Positions 21,150-35,510 of a stretch of 64,000 bases of DNA are shown one piece after another. A program made the position numbers and the translations under genes. The stretch is from assembly GCF_964340395.1 (NCBI RefSeq), contig NC_135556.1:15957600-16021599 (forward strand). The letters run 5' to 3'. A model generated the notes under the pieces. The model ran no database searches. It was not told the origin of the DNA and was given only the letters and a program-made list of their open reading frames with translations. Position 1 is the stretch's first letter. Every line of letters begins with the position of its first letter. This DNA comes from Glandiceps talaboti. Lineage: Eukaryota; Hemichordata; Enteropneusta; Spengelidae.

Positions 21150-21865
21150 GCCTCCCGGAAGGGAATCACTAATTATGCAAATAACTCATTAAACTAAAAA
21201 AACTATGGTAACAGGCTTTGTATTTTGGACAAGCGTGCTTTCTTAGGTTAATGTATATAAGAGTGTATGATACTGCTTAATTACTGAATATCGTTCATTA
21301 TTCAAAATACTCATTAAAGAAAAAGTTGTAGCAACAAACTTCATAGGACAGGTGCGTATTATATTATGGTTGATGTACTTATCATATTATATGAAATTTG
21401 AAGCTTGCATTTTTAAGATACAACCTAGTTACCTAAAATCATTAATTACGCAAATTTTTCATTAAAACTAAGCTATATAAAAGATTTTATAGGACATATC
21501 CGCTTTGTTATGGTTAACGTATGTACTAAATTGTATTGAAATTGAATTATGCAGTCTTAAGATATAGCCTAATTACCGAAAATCATTAATTATGCAAATC
21601 ATTTATTAACACTGTAAGGTACATCAACTAACTTTATAGGACATACACAATTTGTTATGGTTAATGTATGTACTGAATTGTATTGAAATTGAAGTATGCA
21701 GTCGTAAGATATAGCCTAATTACCAAGAATCATTAATTATGCAAATTATTCATTAACACTGAAAGGTACACCAACAAGCTTTACAGGACATATGTGTTTT
21801 CTTATGGTTAACGTATGTACTAAATTTTGTTGAATTTGAAGTTTGTATTCTTAAGATATAGCCTA
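21150..21865 (+). repeat. Octamer-bearing element, truncated copy
   Basis: Begins with the same head as at 18177 (GCCTCCCGGAAGGG, then AATCACTAATTATGCAAATA). It carries about four units whose marks lie near 21414, 21558, 21705 and 21853 (147-bp spacing), then stops abruptly. It lacks the (CAGA)n tail. It lies in intron 1 of the sialyltransferase, opposite to the gene. Confidence 0.75.
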
Positions 21866-22556
21866 ATGAGGGGAAATGTTGTTAATGTGCTTACTGAGAC
21901 TTTGAAATGTCTTTCTGTATACCTTTGTGTAATCAATATCTGTAGCAAATTCACTTGAATTCAGTACAGTCCTGGCTATTTGCAAAATTTTTACACCTAA
22001 CTCTCATAGATCAAGTACTGTGTGAGATATAAGTTTTGACCAAAATTAGCATTTTTACACCTAATTTGCATATCACTGATGAGATACGTTGCATAGTCAT
22101 AAATTCCACGATGCTGTATACGTATCGGTGTTTTTTTTAATTCATTAGCGGCGTTACATAACTAACAAAATAAATTTATAGTATTCACATGTACACGACA
22201 TGACCTTCAGACGTGGCAACTGCAACACTTCCCTCAATACATGTAGATTTGAACACATCGTTGTTTGTATTCAACACAGTCGACTATTCCGTAGTAATTT
22301 TAAATCTTCCTCACCTTTTAATGCATAAACCGTTACTCTGGAGATATTAAAAACTGCGAAATACATGATGTATACTGAACTTTACAAGTAGTTGAGTCCA
22401 CGGGCCGATTTTACTTTAGGAGCGCAGATCAACAACGCGCAGCTCACAAGTGATGCCAGCTCAGCTCGAACGACATATTGTACTGTCTTTTCTGATCACC
22501 ATTCACGCGTTTCTGATCACATAAAATGTAATCGATATTATGATTAATTTACCTAC

Positions 22557-22982
22557 CTTAGCATGGTCATTTACATACAGGTATTCATCAGGAAATCCGT
22601 CAAAGACGCTATCCAATGTTCGGTCTGGAATTTTAGGGCTTTCATTTTCACTGCCCTTTTCTGAGTCAGATTCTGGTTTCCTCGTCACGTTTCCGCTCAG
22701 AATCTCTTCAGGTTTGGTTGTTTGTCTCTCGACATGGTTCATATCGGTTTGCAGTTTTGTGTCTTGAAAATTGTCTCCACATAAGAGAGAAAATGTTGAG
22801 GACATCGTATCATTTCCTTTTGGAATGCAAGACACCGTCCTGCCATGAATATTCAAGCGGAGCTGTTGTCGTTTTGGCTGCACTGTAACACTTGTTTGAC
22901 TATAATGTTTCAAGTAAATCAGCAAGACACATATTTGAGTAGCTGTTAATATGAATATTAGTAAACCTTTGCTTCGCATCAT
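22557..22982 (-). CDS. ST6GalNAc-type sialyltransferase, exon 1 (anchor and stem)
   Basis: The minus-strand exon runs from the first in-frame ATG at 22982 to a donor (AAG then GTAGGT) at 22557, 142 codons ending on a codon boundary, matching the phase-0 start of exon 2. It encodes a short basic N-terminus, a membrane segment (LLIFILTATQICVLLIYL, residues about 7-24) and a long polar stem rich in Glu, Ser, Lys and Pro. This is the normal type II Golgi architecture. NDT and NVT are possible N-glycosylation sites. The last residues (DEYLYVNDHAK) lead directly into motif L. Introns of 1,790 and 4,581 bp follow. MM at the start leaves residue 1 or 2 open. The gene symbol is left blank because the paralogue cannot be fixed without the C-terminus. 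Confidence 0.85.
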
Positions 22983-24096
22983 ACCCGTTCTGGACAGTAT
23001 TGCTAACGTCTTACCATACTAACACACACATACAATGTAAAAGTGCGAGCACAGAATCAGGTACAGGTCATGACTGTATGTCCACTACTGTTGACATCGA
23101 ACAATGCAGTTGTTGTTTGAATGCAAGTCACGACCTAAATCCTATACACTTGTACTTGAGGGCGCTCCTAAATCGATCCTCCCAAGTGTAGACCCTACCA
23201 TTCTACTTAGGTTGGATAGGTTGGGATAGGGTGGGTGAATGAGCCGCATATGATTAGCCATTATCTTCTTCAGATTCAATAATTTGATATACATGTGTGA
23301 AATTCTACGTTATTTTAGGGGTATATATAAAAGTTTTGAGTGTGTTCTCTGTTGTTGTTTTTTTTCTAGGCATCACAATGCATTTTCGTTGATATGTTGT
23401 CTCCTTCACTGAGTCTGCGATGCGTAAGCCTTATATTTCCCATGCACACTGGACTGTGGTTAGACTGTCGACAGTCGCTCGCGCCTTTTTTTTCCTCCGT
23501 TTTATCTAAACTCCGATCCGGCGCAACACTAGTATAATCAAAGAAAAGAAAAAGGCAGAAGTCAATCGTACGGCCGTATGGGGTGCTATTCAATCTGCTT
23601 TCTAGTATTGTGTCAGAAAACGCGAAACGTATTGTATCCCTCCTTGCCTTTTATTTACATTTGTATCAGGTATATTGACGAGCATCATGCATTTTATTTT
23701 TTATGTTATTCCACTGTTGACATACATCATAACTGTTGCCTCATGCCATTGTTGCGAGAAGCCAGTGGAGTCTTTCGGGATAACATGTAGTTAATTTCTC
23801 ATCTGTTGTTTCTGTCTTTCGTTTTTTTTATAACTCATACAAACTGGGCATTTCGTCGAAAGCCATTACAAATATCGTAGTCGGACATATTCTTACTTCA
23901 TCAGCCTATGATGAACCATCGATCAGCTATGTTTTAAAGGGGCACAGAATGAGTTGATATATGTTTCGGGGTATGATAGTTGATGCATACTTAATAAGTA
24001 TTCACATATTTTACTGACTGCATAACGCTTACATTGTACAGTAATCACTTGCAATTGGCTGAATTCATACCTGGTATTAAAGGGGCACAGGCTGCG

Positions 24097-24098
<2 letters not shown>
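22983..24098. other. Upstream flank of the sialyltransferase
   Basis: It should hold the 5' UTR and promoter of the minus-strand gene. No TATA box or other clear core element was recognised. Two short related stretches reading AAAGGGGCACAG lie at about 23936 and 24079. A CTGATGA-containing stretch on the minus strand near 23895 is discussed in the findings. Confidence 0.4.

Positions 24099-24178
<80 letters not shown>
24099..24178. repeat. (TA)n microsatellite
   Basis: About 40 uninterrupted TA dinucleotides. Confidence 0.95.
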
Positions 24179-24181
<3 letters not shown>

Positions 24182-24295
24182 GTGTAAGGGAGCGTAGTTA
24201 TTGTGCATACTAAAGCACACTTAATTACCACCACTTCCAATTCAATTGACTGAACTCAAACCTGGTACATGTTTGTATTAGGATATCCATACCGT

Positions 24296-24625
24296 GGACA
24301 AATGGAACCTGTTAAAAACAGGGAAAGTAAACAAACGAATTTGATTAATAACACTTGGCACAGCACGTTGGAACAACAGAGACTTGTATAACACACCATA
24401 GTTTGGTAAGAACAGTTTTATGGCCTCTGTACCGTACATGAAATGCCAAGGTAACTGATAATTCATCTGTGACCAGTGAATTATTATGTAAAGTGGTCAC
24501 AAAACTGTCCTTCTCAAATGATAGAATGTAATACCAGTATCTGTACTTCCAACACTTGCTGTGCCAAGTGTTATTAATCAATTCAGTTCTGTAATTTCCC
24601 TGTTTGTAACAGGTTCTGTTTGTCC
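24296..24625. mobile_element. 330-bp foldback element
   Basis: Arms of about 75 bp are close inverted repeats: GGACAAATGGAACCTGTTAA on the left against AACAGGTTCTGTTTGTCC on the right, and TTAATAACACTTGGCACAGC against GCTGTGCCAAGTGTTATTAA. The loop is about 170 bp and unique. No clear target duplication. Confidence 0.8.
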
Positions 24626-25344
24626 GCTGTCTGATGTCGACAGTTGTATGTACGTTATATAAAAAAATGATCCAATGACGTAATTTATTAAACGTATCAA
24701 AACATTTACAGGAACTTCCTACTTTGCAATCAACAATTTTGACAATGCCAAAACATACAATGTAATGTCAAAGAAGGCATGAATCGACATTAACATTATA
24801 CTAGAATATACAGTTTAGTCTAAATTTTTTGTAAGTATTTTCGCTTGAGTAAAAAGTTTATAAACCCAGCATGTGCCACTTTAACATATAACTTGAAAAA
24901 GAATCAATGACTTAATTAGCATACATATGACAAACGTTCAAGATATCCCCAATCTAATTAAGATCTGATGTGGTGAATATAGCTCAGTTTCTTTATTTAC
25001 CTCTGTTTCATTCGTTTGTTTTCAATTTTGTTGTTCAGGGAGTGATCGCCACCTTCCCACTGAAGCCGCAATGGCAGTAGTTGGACGACGGCAGCAGTGG
25101 GATGTCAAAATCACAACACCGCTCGCAAAATTAATAATACAGTGAGTTCAAAGTCAATCATAACACATCTCGTCCATTTGTTGCCTTGAGATTCATCAAT
25201 ACGTTGTCACGTGGTATTATCAATTTTAATGCGAAATGACATCATATCCCCGGTGTTCGAACTTATTGCCGCCGTACCGTCCCTCCCCTCGAGGAGGCAG
25301 TATAGCAGTACATGTAGTTCGAAAATTATCTCCCTGTGACATCT

Positions 25345-25355
25345 TGCGCATGCGC
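25345..25355. promoter_or_regulatory. NRF1-type motif TGCGCATGCGC
   Basis: A perfect palindromic NRF1 core (GCGCATGCGC), 26 bp before an ATG at 25381 and within a locally GC-richer stretch. In animals this motif is common in CpG promoters near the start site. Its position suggests a real or former promoter for the reading frame at 25381. Confidence 0.5.
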
Positions 25356-25380
25356 TCAATGGCATTTCACTGCAGACGAC

Positions 25381-25666
25381 ATGGCTTCGTCAGTTATGAG
25401 TTGCGGACTTTCTTCTCCAGAAAATTCAAGATTTTTGCAATTACCCGAAGAAGAACTTGCTGCCCTTGTTTCAGAGAAGGACTCGAAACTTACAGAAACT
25501 ATTATAAAGAACTCAGTTGATATTTAGAGAAGTATTGTGTTGCGTTTGGGACTATCCTTGCCTATGTAGAGCAAAACCCAAAGGACCAAAGAGTTGTGTA
25601 GGGTTGCTGTGTAATTTCTATGCAGGAGTACGACGCACTGATAGTGAACTGTATGCAAAGAAGTCA
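25381..25666 (+). pseudogene. Decayed N-terminal segment, recombinase-like/DUF3504-like
   Basis: From the ATG: MASSVMSCGLSSPENSRFLQ, then LPEEELAALVSEKDSKLTET and IIKNSVDI, then a stop at 25525-25527. Shifted frames continue the same protein: EKYCVAFGTILAYVEQNPKD, then LLCNFYAGVRRTDSELYAKK. The order (RFL-x-L-x-EEE...KDSK-x-T-x-x-x-I...FY-x-x-VR-x-x-D-x-x-LYxKKS) resembles the N-terminal domain of animal tyrosine-recombinase-like or DUF3504-type proteins. At least two frameshifts are needed, so I call it a pseudogene. Indel errors in the sequence, or unusual introns, remain possible because the promoter motif looks intact. Confidence 0.45.
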
Positions 25667-25790
25667 TAAAAAGGTTTGTTCCAGCAATTAAAATATGTTC
25701 AAAATGTATATTATATGCCATATGTCAGTTTATTAATGATATGGACGATGATGTGTTTTTTATAACACATGTTGACTGGCCGGTTAATCA

Positions 25791-27871
<2,081 letters not shown>

Positions 27872-27963
27872 ACATATTAGTGTTACTGTACCACGTTTGG
27901 ATAAAATCGACCACTAATTACTAACTTGTACAATGCCTAATTATGTATTTTAACAATTTTCAG

Positions 27964-28054
27964 TGAACAAACTGTTGGTTGTGCGATCGAAGAAACAACA
28001 CTCCGGTTGCAGCTAGTTCAGCTTACAGCTGTAAAACTTGAACCCCGCTGGTAG
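27964..28054 (+). CDS. Candidate small terminal exon
   Basis: After a good acceptor (TTTTAACAATTTTCAG) an open frame starts at 27965, reads EQTVGCAIEETTLRLQLVQL then TAVKLEPRW, and stops at 28052-28054. It is only 29 codons and unrecognised. It might belong to the gene whose N-terminus lies at 25381, but nothing beyond position supports that. Confidence 0.2.
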
Positions 28055-30116
28055 TGAAGCATACTTTGGAAGACTGTACCAAACTAGTTGCAAAACGGAG
28101 CCCATTTCTATCAGTCAGTCATTCATCATGGAATAAGGTTTGTACGGTGATGTTTTAGAGGATTTATTAATTTGGTGTAGTATAATATGGTTTAATGGTG
28201 TAGTTATTTCGATTGCGAATTACTCAACTTTACTGGGATACTTTTTCATGCCTTCTGTGATATTAAACTTAAACCTGGTTTTGTCACCTGACGGTCATTT
28301 TGATGTAAATATAGTTATATGTAGTCTTGTTCACTTTAATGTTCTTGGCTGCTACATGACATCATGTTGTTTTATTTTCTAGTTATAAGCGTACCTTAAT
28401 AATATGACGTAGCAGTCTTCATCACAAATATTCAATCGGATATGTTATGGAAGTCTTGTTTCTCCTCGGTTCTTAGATCCTAGCATAGCGCCACACAGTG
28501 GCCACTGGGGAGTAGTCGTTCTCACTACAAATTGTTCATTTTGTATGTTGCCATCCGATATTTTGAAACACTAACTAGCATTATCTGGCATTAACATCAG
28601 TTGAGTAAACATGACACTGGGTTTCATTAACGACATAGCGTTGAAGTCAATGATGTTAGAAAAACTGAAGGTAATTATATGGTCACCGGGATATCATATT
28701 CTGTTTGAAGATGAATTTAGTCTTTGCGAAAGAGACAGGAAATGACGCACGTCTGCTCTAATACAATTCGAAAGACAATTGATAGGAAAACACCCACGCT
28801 GGAGTTGGTTGTTATGTTAATAGTTCGACATCGATGTCTCTTACCACCTGAAATCGTCATCCCTCTGAACGTTGTAGAACGAATGATATTGGTATGTCGT
28901 TTTACCGCCAGTAGAGAGTCTACATGTCGCGTTACAAGCAATGTTATTTACAATCGTCTTAATTCATTGTGATCATGGAAGTATGTAGGAAGGACATGGA
29001 TGTAGGAAGGTCCTTCCCTAATGCTACATGTATAGTGGTCTGAGGATATAGTCATCATCGGTTAGAGTATGGTAGACTTGATATCGATATTTTCATACAA
29101 CCACTCATCATTTTCAACACTTTTATAAATGATGTTTTGCCCATGCCGACTGCAGTCTACAGTGTATACCACTGTGACCGTTACCTAAAAACAATTTTAT
29201 TGAGTATACAAGTCAGTGTTAACCTTTCAGGACACCTCTCCCTTAAAAAAAAAACCACGTTCGTGGTCGAAAACAGCTTACCACAATAACGACCAACACA
29301 ATTACCTCATCCACAGTCCCTCTCTATCACGGTGATAGAGGGACTGTGCTTCATCTAATAGTTTATAAACTGCCCATTTTTGACAATTTATTGAAACGTT
29401 TGATCAAGATTGATTTGGCTATAATGCAAGATAAATTTTACACAAAAGACAACATCAAAGACTTTGTCATCTGCACACAATTATTTTGTTGTTGTATAAT
29501 TTGCATTTTTGTCTCGTACAAATGTAATTCATAATATGGTGAATTCTTCCATTAGCGTGACTTCTAGCCTTCTGGCAGTCTTGATTTTTCTTTTCGACAA
29601 AAGTTCTGTTCGATAGATAAAGGACAGTGACAGGTGAACATTTTAGTCAAACTCTACAGTTACAACATTTTTAGTTAATTCATATATCCTAAGGGTTGAC
29701 ATATTTGATAGAAATAAAGTTATTTAATGGAGCGGAAATATTTTAAGAAACAACTAAAATATATGTATGTATGTGACAGATTATATAAAGAGATCATTTG
29801 TAGACTTAGGGTGAACACGCCATGTATTAGGAAAGGTTACTATTATGAAACTTGTCATAAGAAAACAATTCTATAACTAGTGATTATTTGAATCGGTTGT
29901 CAGCCATCCATATTTCGGTGAGCCCATCTTTAAAATGTACACCCCAAATCACTGAATTCTAAAAGCAGATGTAAAATCAAGCGACCAACAAAATGTAGTT
30001 AACGTAAATGTATCAGTGTTAATTCTCGATCGTGAAATGAACCTAATATCAGCAATTCTGCAATATTAAGTGTATTATTGTTGTACATATGACACTTCGT
30101 GACCAAATACCGTGCT
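28055..30116. other. Unassigned DNA
   Basis: No supported gene. A near-perfect hairpin of about 17-bp arms (CACAGTCCCTCTCTATCAC ... GTGATAGAGGGACTGTG) sits near 29312-29348. Confidence 0.5.
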
Positions 30117-30670
30117 TTGATTTGGTGTGGTGTGGTGTGGTGTGGTGTGGTGTGGTGCGGTGTGGTGTGGTGTGGTGCGGTTTGATGTGATGTGATGTGA
30201 TGTGATGTGATGTGATGCGATGTGGTGTGATGTGGCATGATGTGGCTTGGCGTGGCCTGGTGTGGTGTGGTGGTATGATATATCATGGTGTGGCATTGGT
30301 ACATAGTATATTATGGCATGGCATGATCTGATATCTGATTTGATATGATATGATGTCATATCTATATGAGATCTCTCATATATCATATCATGCGAATTGA
30401 TATGGTATGGTATGGTAATATGACAGATCTGAAAGGGATAGGATAGGATATATGTTCAAAATGATATGACGTGGTACGATATCAAAGGAGATGATACGAT
30501 ACGATAATATATTATACCGTACAATACAATACAATGCAATACAATACAATACAATACAATACAATACAATACAATACAATACAATACAATACAATACAAT
30601 ACAATACAATACAGTAAGAATGAATAGAATAGTATATGATAAAAGTTACATGATACAATGCGATACAATG
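30117..30670. repeat. Pentanucleotide-phased repeat zone
   Basis: A (GTGGT)n block (30121-30180) passes into (GATGT)n (30183-30240), then mixed GGCAT/GATAT pentamers, GGTAT and GGATA pairs, and finally a pure (ACAAT)n block (about 30521-30612). A 5-bp period persists over 550 bp while the motif changes. Confidence 0.85.
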
Positions 30671-31354
30671 GAATGTATGGCTTTTTGATACATTCTCTTT
30701 GATTTTATTGTTTTAAACGTTAATACATTATCCCATTATTATTACTATTATCACGTAAGATGAAAAGGAAAATCATGTCAAAGCATATAACACAAAATGG
30801 TGAATGCATGTATAAAAGACTGTACCGACACCAACAAGAAAGACACCAGCGGCTTATCCTCTCTATTCAGCTATTGTATATGTTCTACAAAACTGTTCAA
30901 AAATGTATTATAATTTCAATGAAAATGAACTTTTTTTTATATAACATCATCAAGTATTAGCCATATAAACAATCATTACAAGAAATACTTGATTTTGTCC
31001 TAATGTTATTTCATGCTTAAGGATAAGCAAGATGGCCCTCCAACAAATACAATACACAGCTGCCTTAATTAGCACAATGACTGTCAACGGTTCATATAGT
31101 AAACGCTCTGGATAAAAGTGTTCATTTCATACTTGTGTACATGTACTGCTAAAAGAATAAAAATAAAATCGTCTCATTGTGCACCACACATTATGTGCGT
31201 AGGTTTCTAGAAGAGCCTTGACGTCATAAGTTTCATATCATCTTTATAACATTCGCATGACGAAGACAGTAAATATCACAGTGTTCCGTGGTTTGTTACT
31301 TAGCAACGCCAGTAGAATCAATTTTGTATTTTCTCACAGCTCTGAAGCGGGTAA
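30671..31354. other. Unassigned DNA
   Basis: No recognisable feature. A 66-codon frame at 30760-30960 has no family features. Confidence 0.5.
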
Positions 31355-31389
31355 ATGTATGTATGTATGTATGTATGTATGTATGTATG

Positions 31390-31421
<32 letters not shown>

Positions 31422-31543
31422 CTATGTATGTATGTATGTGTGCATGCATGTATGCATGTATGTATGCATGTATGTATGTAATACGTATGTATGTACGTAT
31501 GTATGTATGTATGTATGTATGTATGTATGTATGTATGTATGTA
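31355..31543. repeat. (TATG)n microsatellite
   Basis: Two TATG tracts separated by TGCATGCATG and ATACG interruptions. Confidence 0.95.
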
Positions 31544-31854
31544 TGTGTATATCCTTTTATTCTTTTTATCGTATATTACCGTATCATAAATAATTTCATA
31601 TCATAACGAAAGGTTAATTAGCGTGGTAACCAGTCAACTTATTTGTAAGATTATGTCATTTAATGCCCGACGTGGGGATACTCTTTATTGAATTCTGTGT
31701 AGGTAAGATGAATAGTTTTATGACAGCATAACCTTCCATTATTTTTCCATGCACACTCTCTATAGGGGAATCCATATGAAAACAGTTGTTTTAACGCAAC
31801 CTTTCTGGGGTCCAGTAGTGCTCAGTAGTACATTAGGAATGGTCAAATGTCGCC

Positions 31855-31870
31855 TGCCTGCCTGCCTGCC

Positions 31871-31949
<79 letters not shown>

Positions 31950-31950
31950 G

Positions 31951-32021
<71 letters not shown>

Positions 32022-32175
32022 ATGTATGTATGTATGTATGTATGTATGTATGTATGTATGTATGTATGTATGTATGTATGTGTGTGTGTATGAATGTGTG
32101 TATGTATGTATGTATGTATGTATGTATGTATGTATGTATGTATGTATGTATGTACGTACGTATGTATGTGTGTGT
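31855..32175. repeat. (TCTG)n-(TATG)n compound microsatellite
   Basis: About 165 bp of CTGT/TCTG passes directly into about 155 bp of TATG. All long frames on both strands here are repeat artefacts. Confidence 0.95.
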
Positions 32176-34167
32176 ATGTATAAACGACTTAAAGTCAAGC
32201 AACCGCTGGACCAGTTGCATTGATATGGTTGGAACAATACTTTAGGTGCGTAGCTAAGATGAGAAATTGTTCAAATGAAAATGATTGCACCACAGGTAAA
32301 GAAATGTTATTTGAAAAATTTAAACTCAAAATCTACTGGGCAGATTAGTATGAAATTTAGTGTGTTCATAACGATGGGTAGATACAGAATTGTTCAGGAA
32401 CGTGATGATCCCATCAGTGATATGTAAATTACGTCTAGAAATAAGCAGCTTTCAAGGTGATGGTTAGAACGTAGGATAGATAGGAGTTACATAGTGATCG
32501 TAATGTCACATGATACATCGTGTTTGTCCACAAAAAATCAACACGTCATCCAGACATGTGTAGTAGACAGACACTGACCTTTTTGATCAAGTATTTCACT
32601 GTTGAAACTCACTCCAGGTCAGAAATAAACGAGCTGATGAAGATAAGTACTAGAAACTGAGGACGATGCTGTTGATTCATTCTTTTGATATGATTTGCGA
32701 TACGTCCTTTAACACGTCATCTCCTTGACGACCGAATATATAAGAATTATTATACTTTGTAATTGGTATACTTTACAAGTTTTTACTTCTGAAAAGAATG
32801 ATATATTCTGAATAAAAAACAGATTAGCCAAGATTGGAGATAGAATATCGATTTCATCCCTGGAACATTTCCCTAAAAAGAACGTAATTACTAATAAACC
32901 ATGATAAAATCAGGCCTTTGTTGCGGTACAGGAGGGCCCATTTAGTAATTTAAAGACGTGACACTATTCAATACTATCCCTTGAAGATTTTAATATAAGT
33001 AAAATAAGAGAAGAAACCTCTAAAATTAAATTACATGAGATTCATTTCCCGTTGACAGTGCTACATGGAAGCTAATGTTTCACAGTTTGGCCTTCGTTTC
33101 CGCATCTTACTTTGTTGTCGCATTCCTTTGAAACCAATGTCAATGATGAAAATACGGTCTAGCTTTAATGAATATTATTAACGACAATGACAGGACGCCA
33201 GTGTTGATAACAGCATGCTATGTACTCGTTTTAAAGGTGTTTATAGAATTACAGTGTCGAAAACGTATTATTAGTAAGCAATTGAAGCGGCATTTTTTGT
33301 ATGTTAGATTTTATGTTTGAAACTGCCACAAATAATTTTATACCCCTAGTCCAGAGGTGTTTTGATATGGAATTTAATTATGATCAGTATTCATCATAGA
33401 AATGACAATTTTGGATAGTTTGAAAGTCTCGATGGAGTCTCAATGGAGCAATTATTGGAACGGTATTGACATCGTGGCAGTGTTGACTCATACAATTTTA
33501 CACAAGCCGGTTTTTTAAATAAACTAAACCTGTATGTTGTATTTATCATCCAGATTACGCAATATATCCAATAGTAGAATGTTGAATCTAAGGAGTAACC
33601 GTTGCTTACTGTAACTATAGTAGAGGAGAACGAGTAGTGCTCTTGGGGTAGGGTAAATAGCCTAGATAACATTTTCGCAATCAGCAATACCGCGTCCTTT
33701 ACAAATGAAGTATAATGGGGGAAAGTATATATAATAGAATTTCGCATATGTACGAAATATGAAAGGATACGTTTGTTTCTTCTTTAACTTTAACGGTAAT
33801 TCACATACACGGTTATTAATCATCTCAGAGACAGTGCTACCGAAATTCACAAATTCACATTTATCGATTTACAGATGATAGTTAATGAATGTTCTCACAA
33901 GTTATGCAGTATAATGCAATCAACAATTTTGCTTCGAATTGCTCCAGTGGTAAAAATTCTAGTATATATGCTGTAGTCACGAAATTCATCCCAATCCTTA
34001 AGTTTTCTGGGGGGGGGGGGGGGGTAACTGAATCTATGTGCGTCATTGATTATACCCAGACTTGTTGAATATGTCGGTTTCTGGTTATTCTACTCCTAGG
34101 TAAAATTTCTTCTTGCATTAGCATAGAAAAAGTGGTGGGTTTTATGATCGTATACAATCATACTCAC
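32176..34167. other. Unassigned DNA
   Basis: AT-rich with no supported gene. A poly-G tract of about 16 bases lies at 34009-34024. The minus-strand frames at 33394-33850 lack family features. Confidence 0.5.
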
Positions 34168-34253
34168 ACATTGCTTACGTCTCTTTCGACTTTCTCCTGG
34201 TGACGGTTTGGCACAGAACTGCTTATTGGGATATGAGATTGTCGCCCGAAATT
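34168..34253 (-). CDS. Candidate internal exon, basic peptide
   Basis: On the minus strand an acceptor (AACACAACTAG) and a strong donor (GTGAGTATG) bound 86 bp. Read in phase it gives FRATISYPNKQFCAKPSPGE then SRKRRKQC, ending on a codon boundary. The other two frames contain stops or are unremarkable. The basic run could be a nuclear-localisation or processing site. I do not recognise the family, and no partner exon was found. Confidence 0.3.
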
Positions 34254-35187
34254 CTAGTTGTGTTATTAATTTCAGACTGAACACTAAGTGAGTACGCACA
34301 CAATTTGGTCAGTTGTGGTTATCAATCAAAAAGTACTCGTATGAATTATCAGCATGTATGAATAGTGGTTTGCATTATTTAGATATATGATTTATCAAGT
34401 ATTTAGTTATGAATTTAGAATTTTAGAAACGGTGCATGTTCATTTTATCTTCGAATTCCCATAGCTTTTGGATTTATTTCAGAAATGAAATTAAGTATTA
34501 TCACATTTAACTAAGACAACACTTAATAATGCTTATGCAATCATATAGCTATGCTTTTGTTTTAATTATCGAAGATTTGTGTATTGAAATTCTGAAAGAC
34601 AAGATTTCTGATATTATCTCAGATGATGCAGCTGCTGAAGTACAGTGATGAACTATACGTGACGTCATGATGTCAAATTACACCCATGAGTGAGTACAAT
34701 TGCTACTGATTATTACGATGCAATAAATCACCTTTCATCCACATTTTAGTCTCCTTCCTACAGTGATCACGTCGACATATAGTTGGCCAGTAACATACTT
34801 TGAATTATTCATGTAACCCAATATCTAATGCGAGACTTGGGGAATAGATCATTAATTTGTTTCTTAGAAAAAATGCATAAAATGGATTATATCTCCGAAA
34901 ACAATGCACAGGGTCATGTCAATACATTGACATCTTTTCATCCTATGGGATGTATATGACTTCGTGATTTAATTCATTGTGAATTCTGATCATAACTATT
35001 ATGTATGAAATAGCTGCGCTGTGCGATAAATATAGTGTTGTACATATTATTCATCATTGAGTAATGAATACTAGGTATCGTTGTCTAAATGACATGGTAT
35101 ATACACAGGTTATCCTCAAGGGAAGTTCATTTGCAGTGTGCTGAAATACACAACAACCTCGTCTGCTGATCTTACCGCTCATCTACC
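34254..35187. other. Unassigned DNA
   Basis: No gene seen. A full CRE palindrome TGACGTCA lies near 34661. The rest is AT-rich. Confidence 0.5.
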
Positions 35188-35226
35188 ACACCACACCACA
35201 CCACACCACACCACACCACACCACAC
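35188..35226. repeat. (CCACA)n pentamer microsatellite
   Basis: Seven to eight CCACA units, the complement of the GTGGT pentamers at 30121. Confidence 0.9.
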
Positions 35227-35302
35227 GTATGTTGTCATAATTAAAATAGCATGTCTACATATATTTGATAGTTCCTCCCATTTGTTGCTATTCTGTCATA
35301 GA

Positions 35303-35510
35303 ACAGCTTTAATAACTCAGCCGTTAGAAATAATTCTATCATTGTATAACATTTAAATCTCAGCCAATAGAAAGAGTTACATGATTTTACAGCTTTTGAA
35401 GGTCAACCAATATAAAATTGTTATATAATTTTGCAGCTTTCAAAATTCAGCCAATATAATAGAAAGAATTATACAATTTTAAATCTTGAAAGCTCACCAA
35501 AAAGAAAGCA
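35303..35510. repeat. Degenerate minisatellite with CCAAT boxes, about 48-bp units
   Basis: About four to five diverged units, each led by CAGCCAATAGAAA-, CAACCAATATAAA- or CAGCCAATATAAT-like sequence followed by an AT stretch and GCTTT. Three units keep an exact CCAAT pentamer. Confidence 0.6.

Noticed and set aside
23366-23593. Minus-strand gene upstream of the sialyltransferase
   Set aside because: No recognisable domain, splice site or promoter; composition is not protein-like.
32630-32665. Second hammerhead (CTGATGA...GAAAC)
   Set aside because: The intervening bases do not form stem II and no stem I partner is present.
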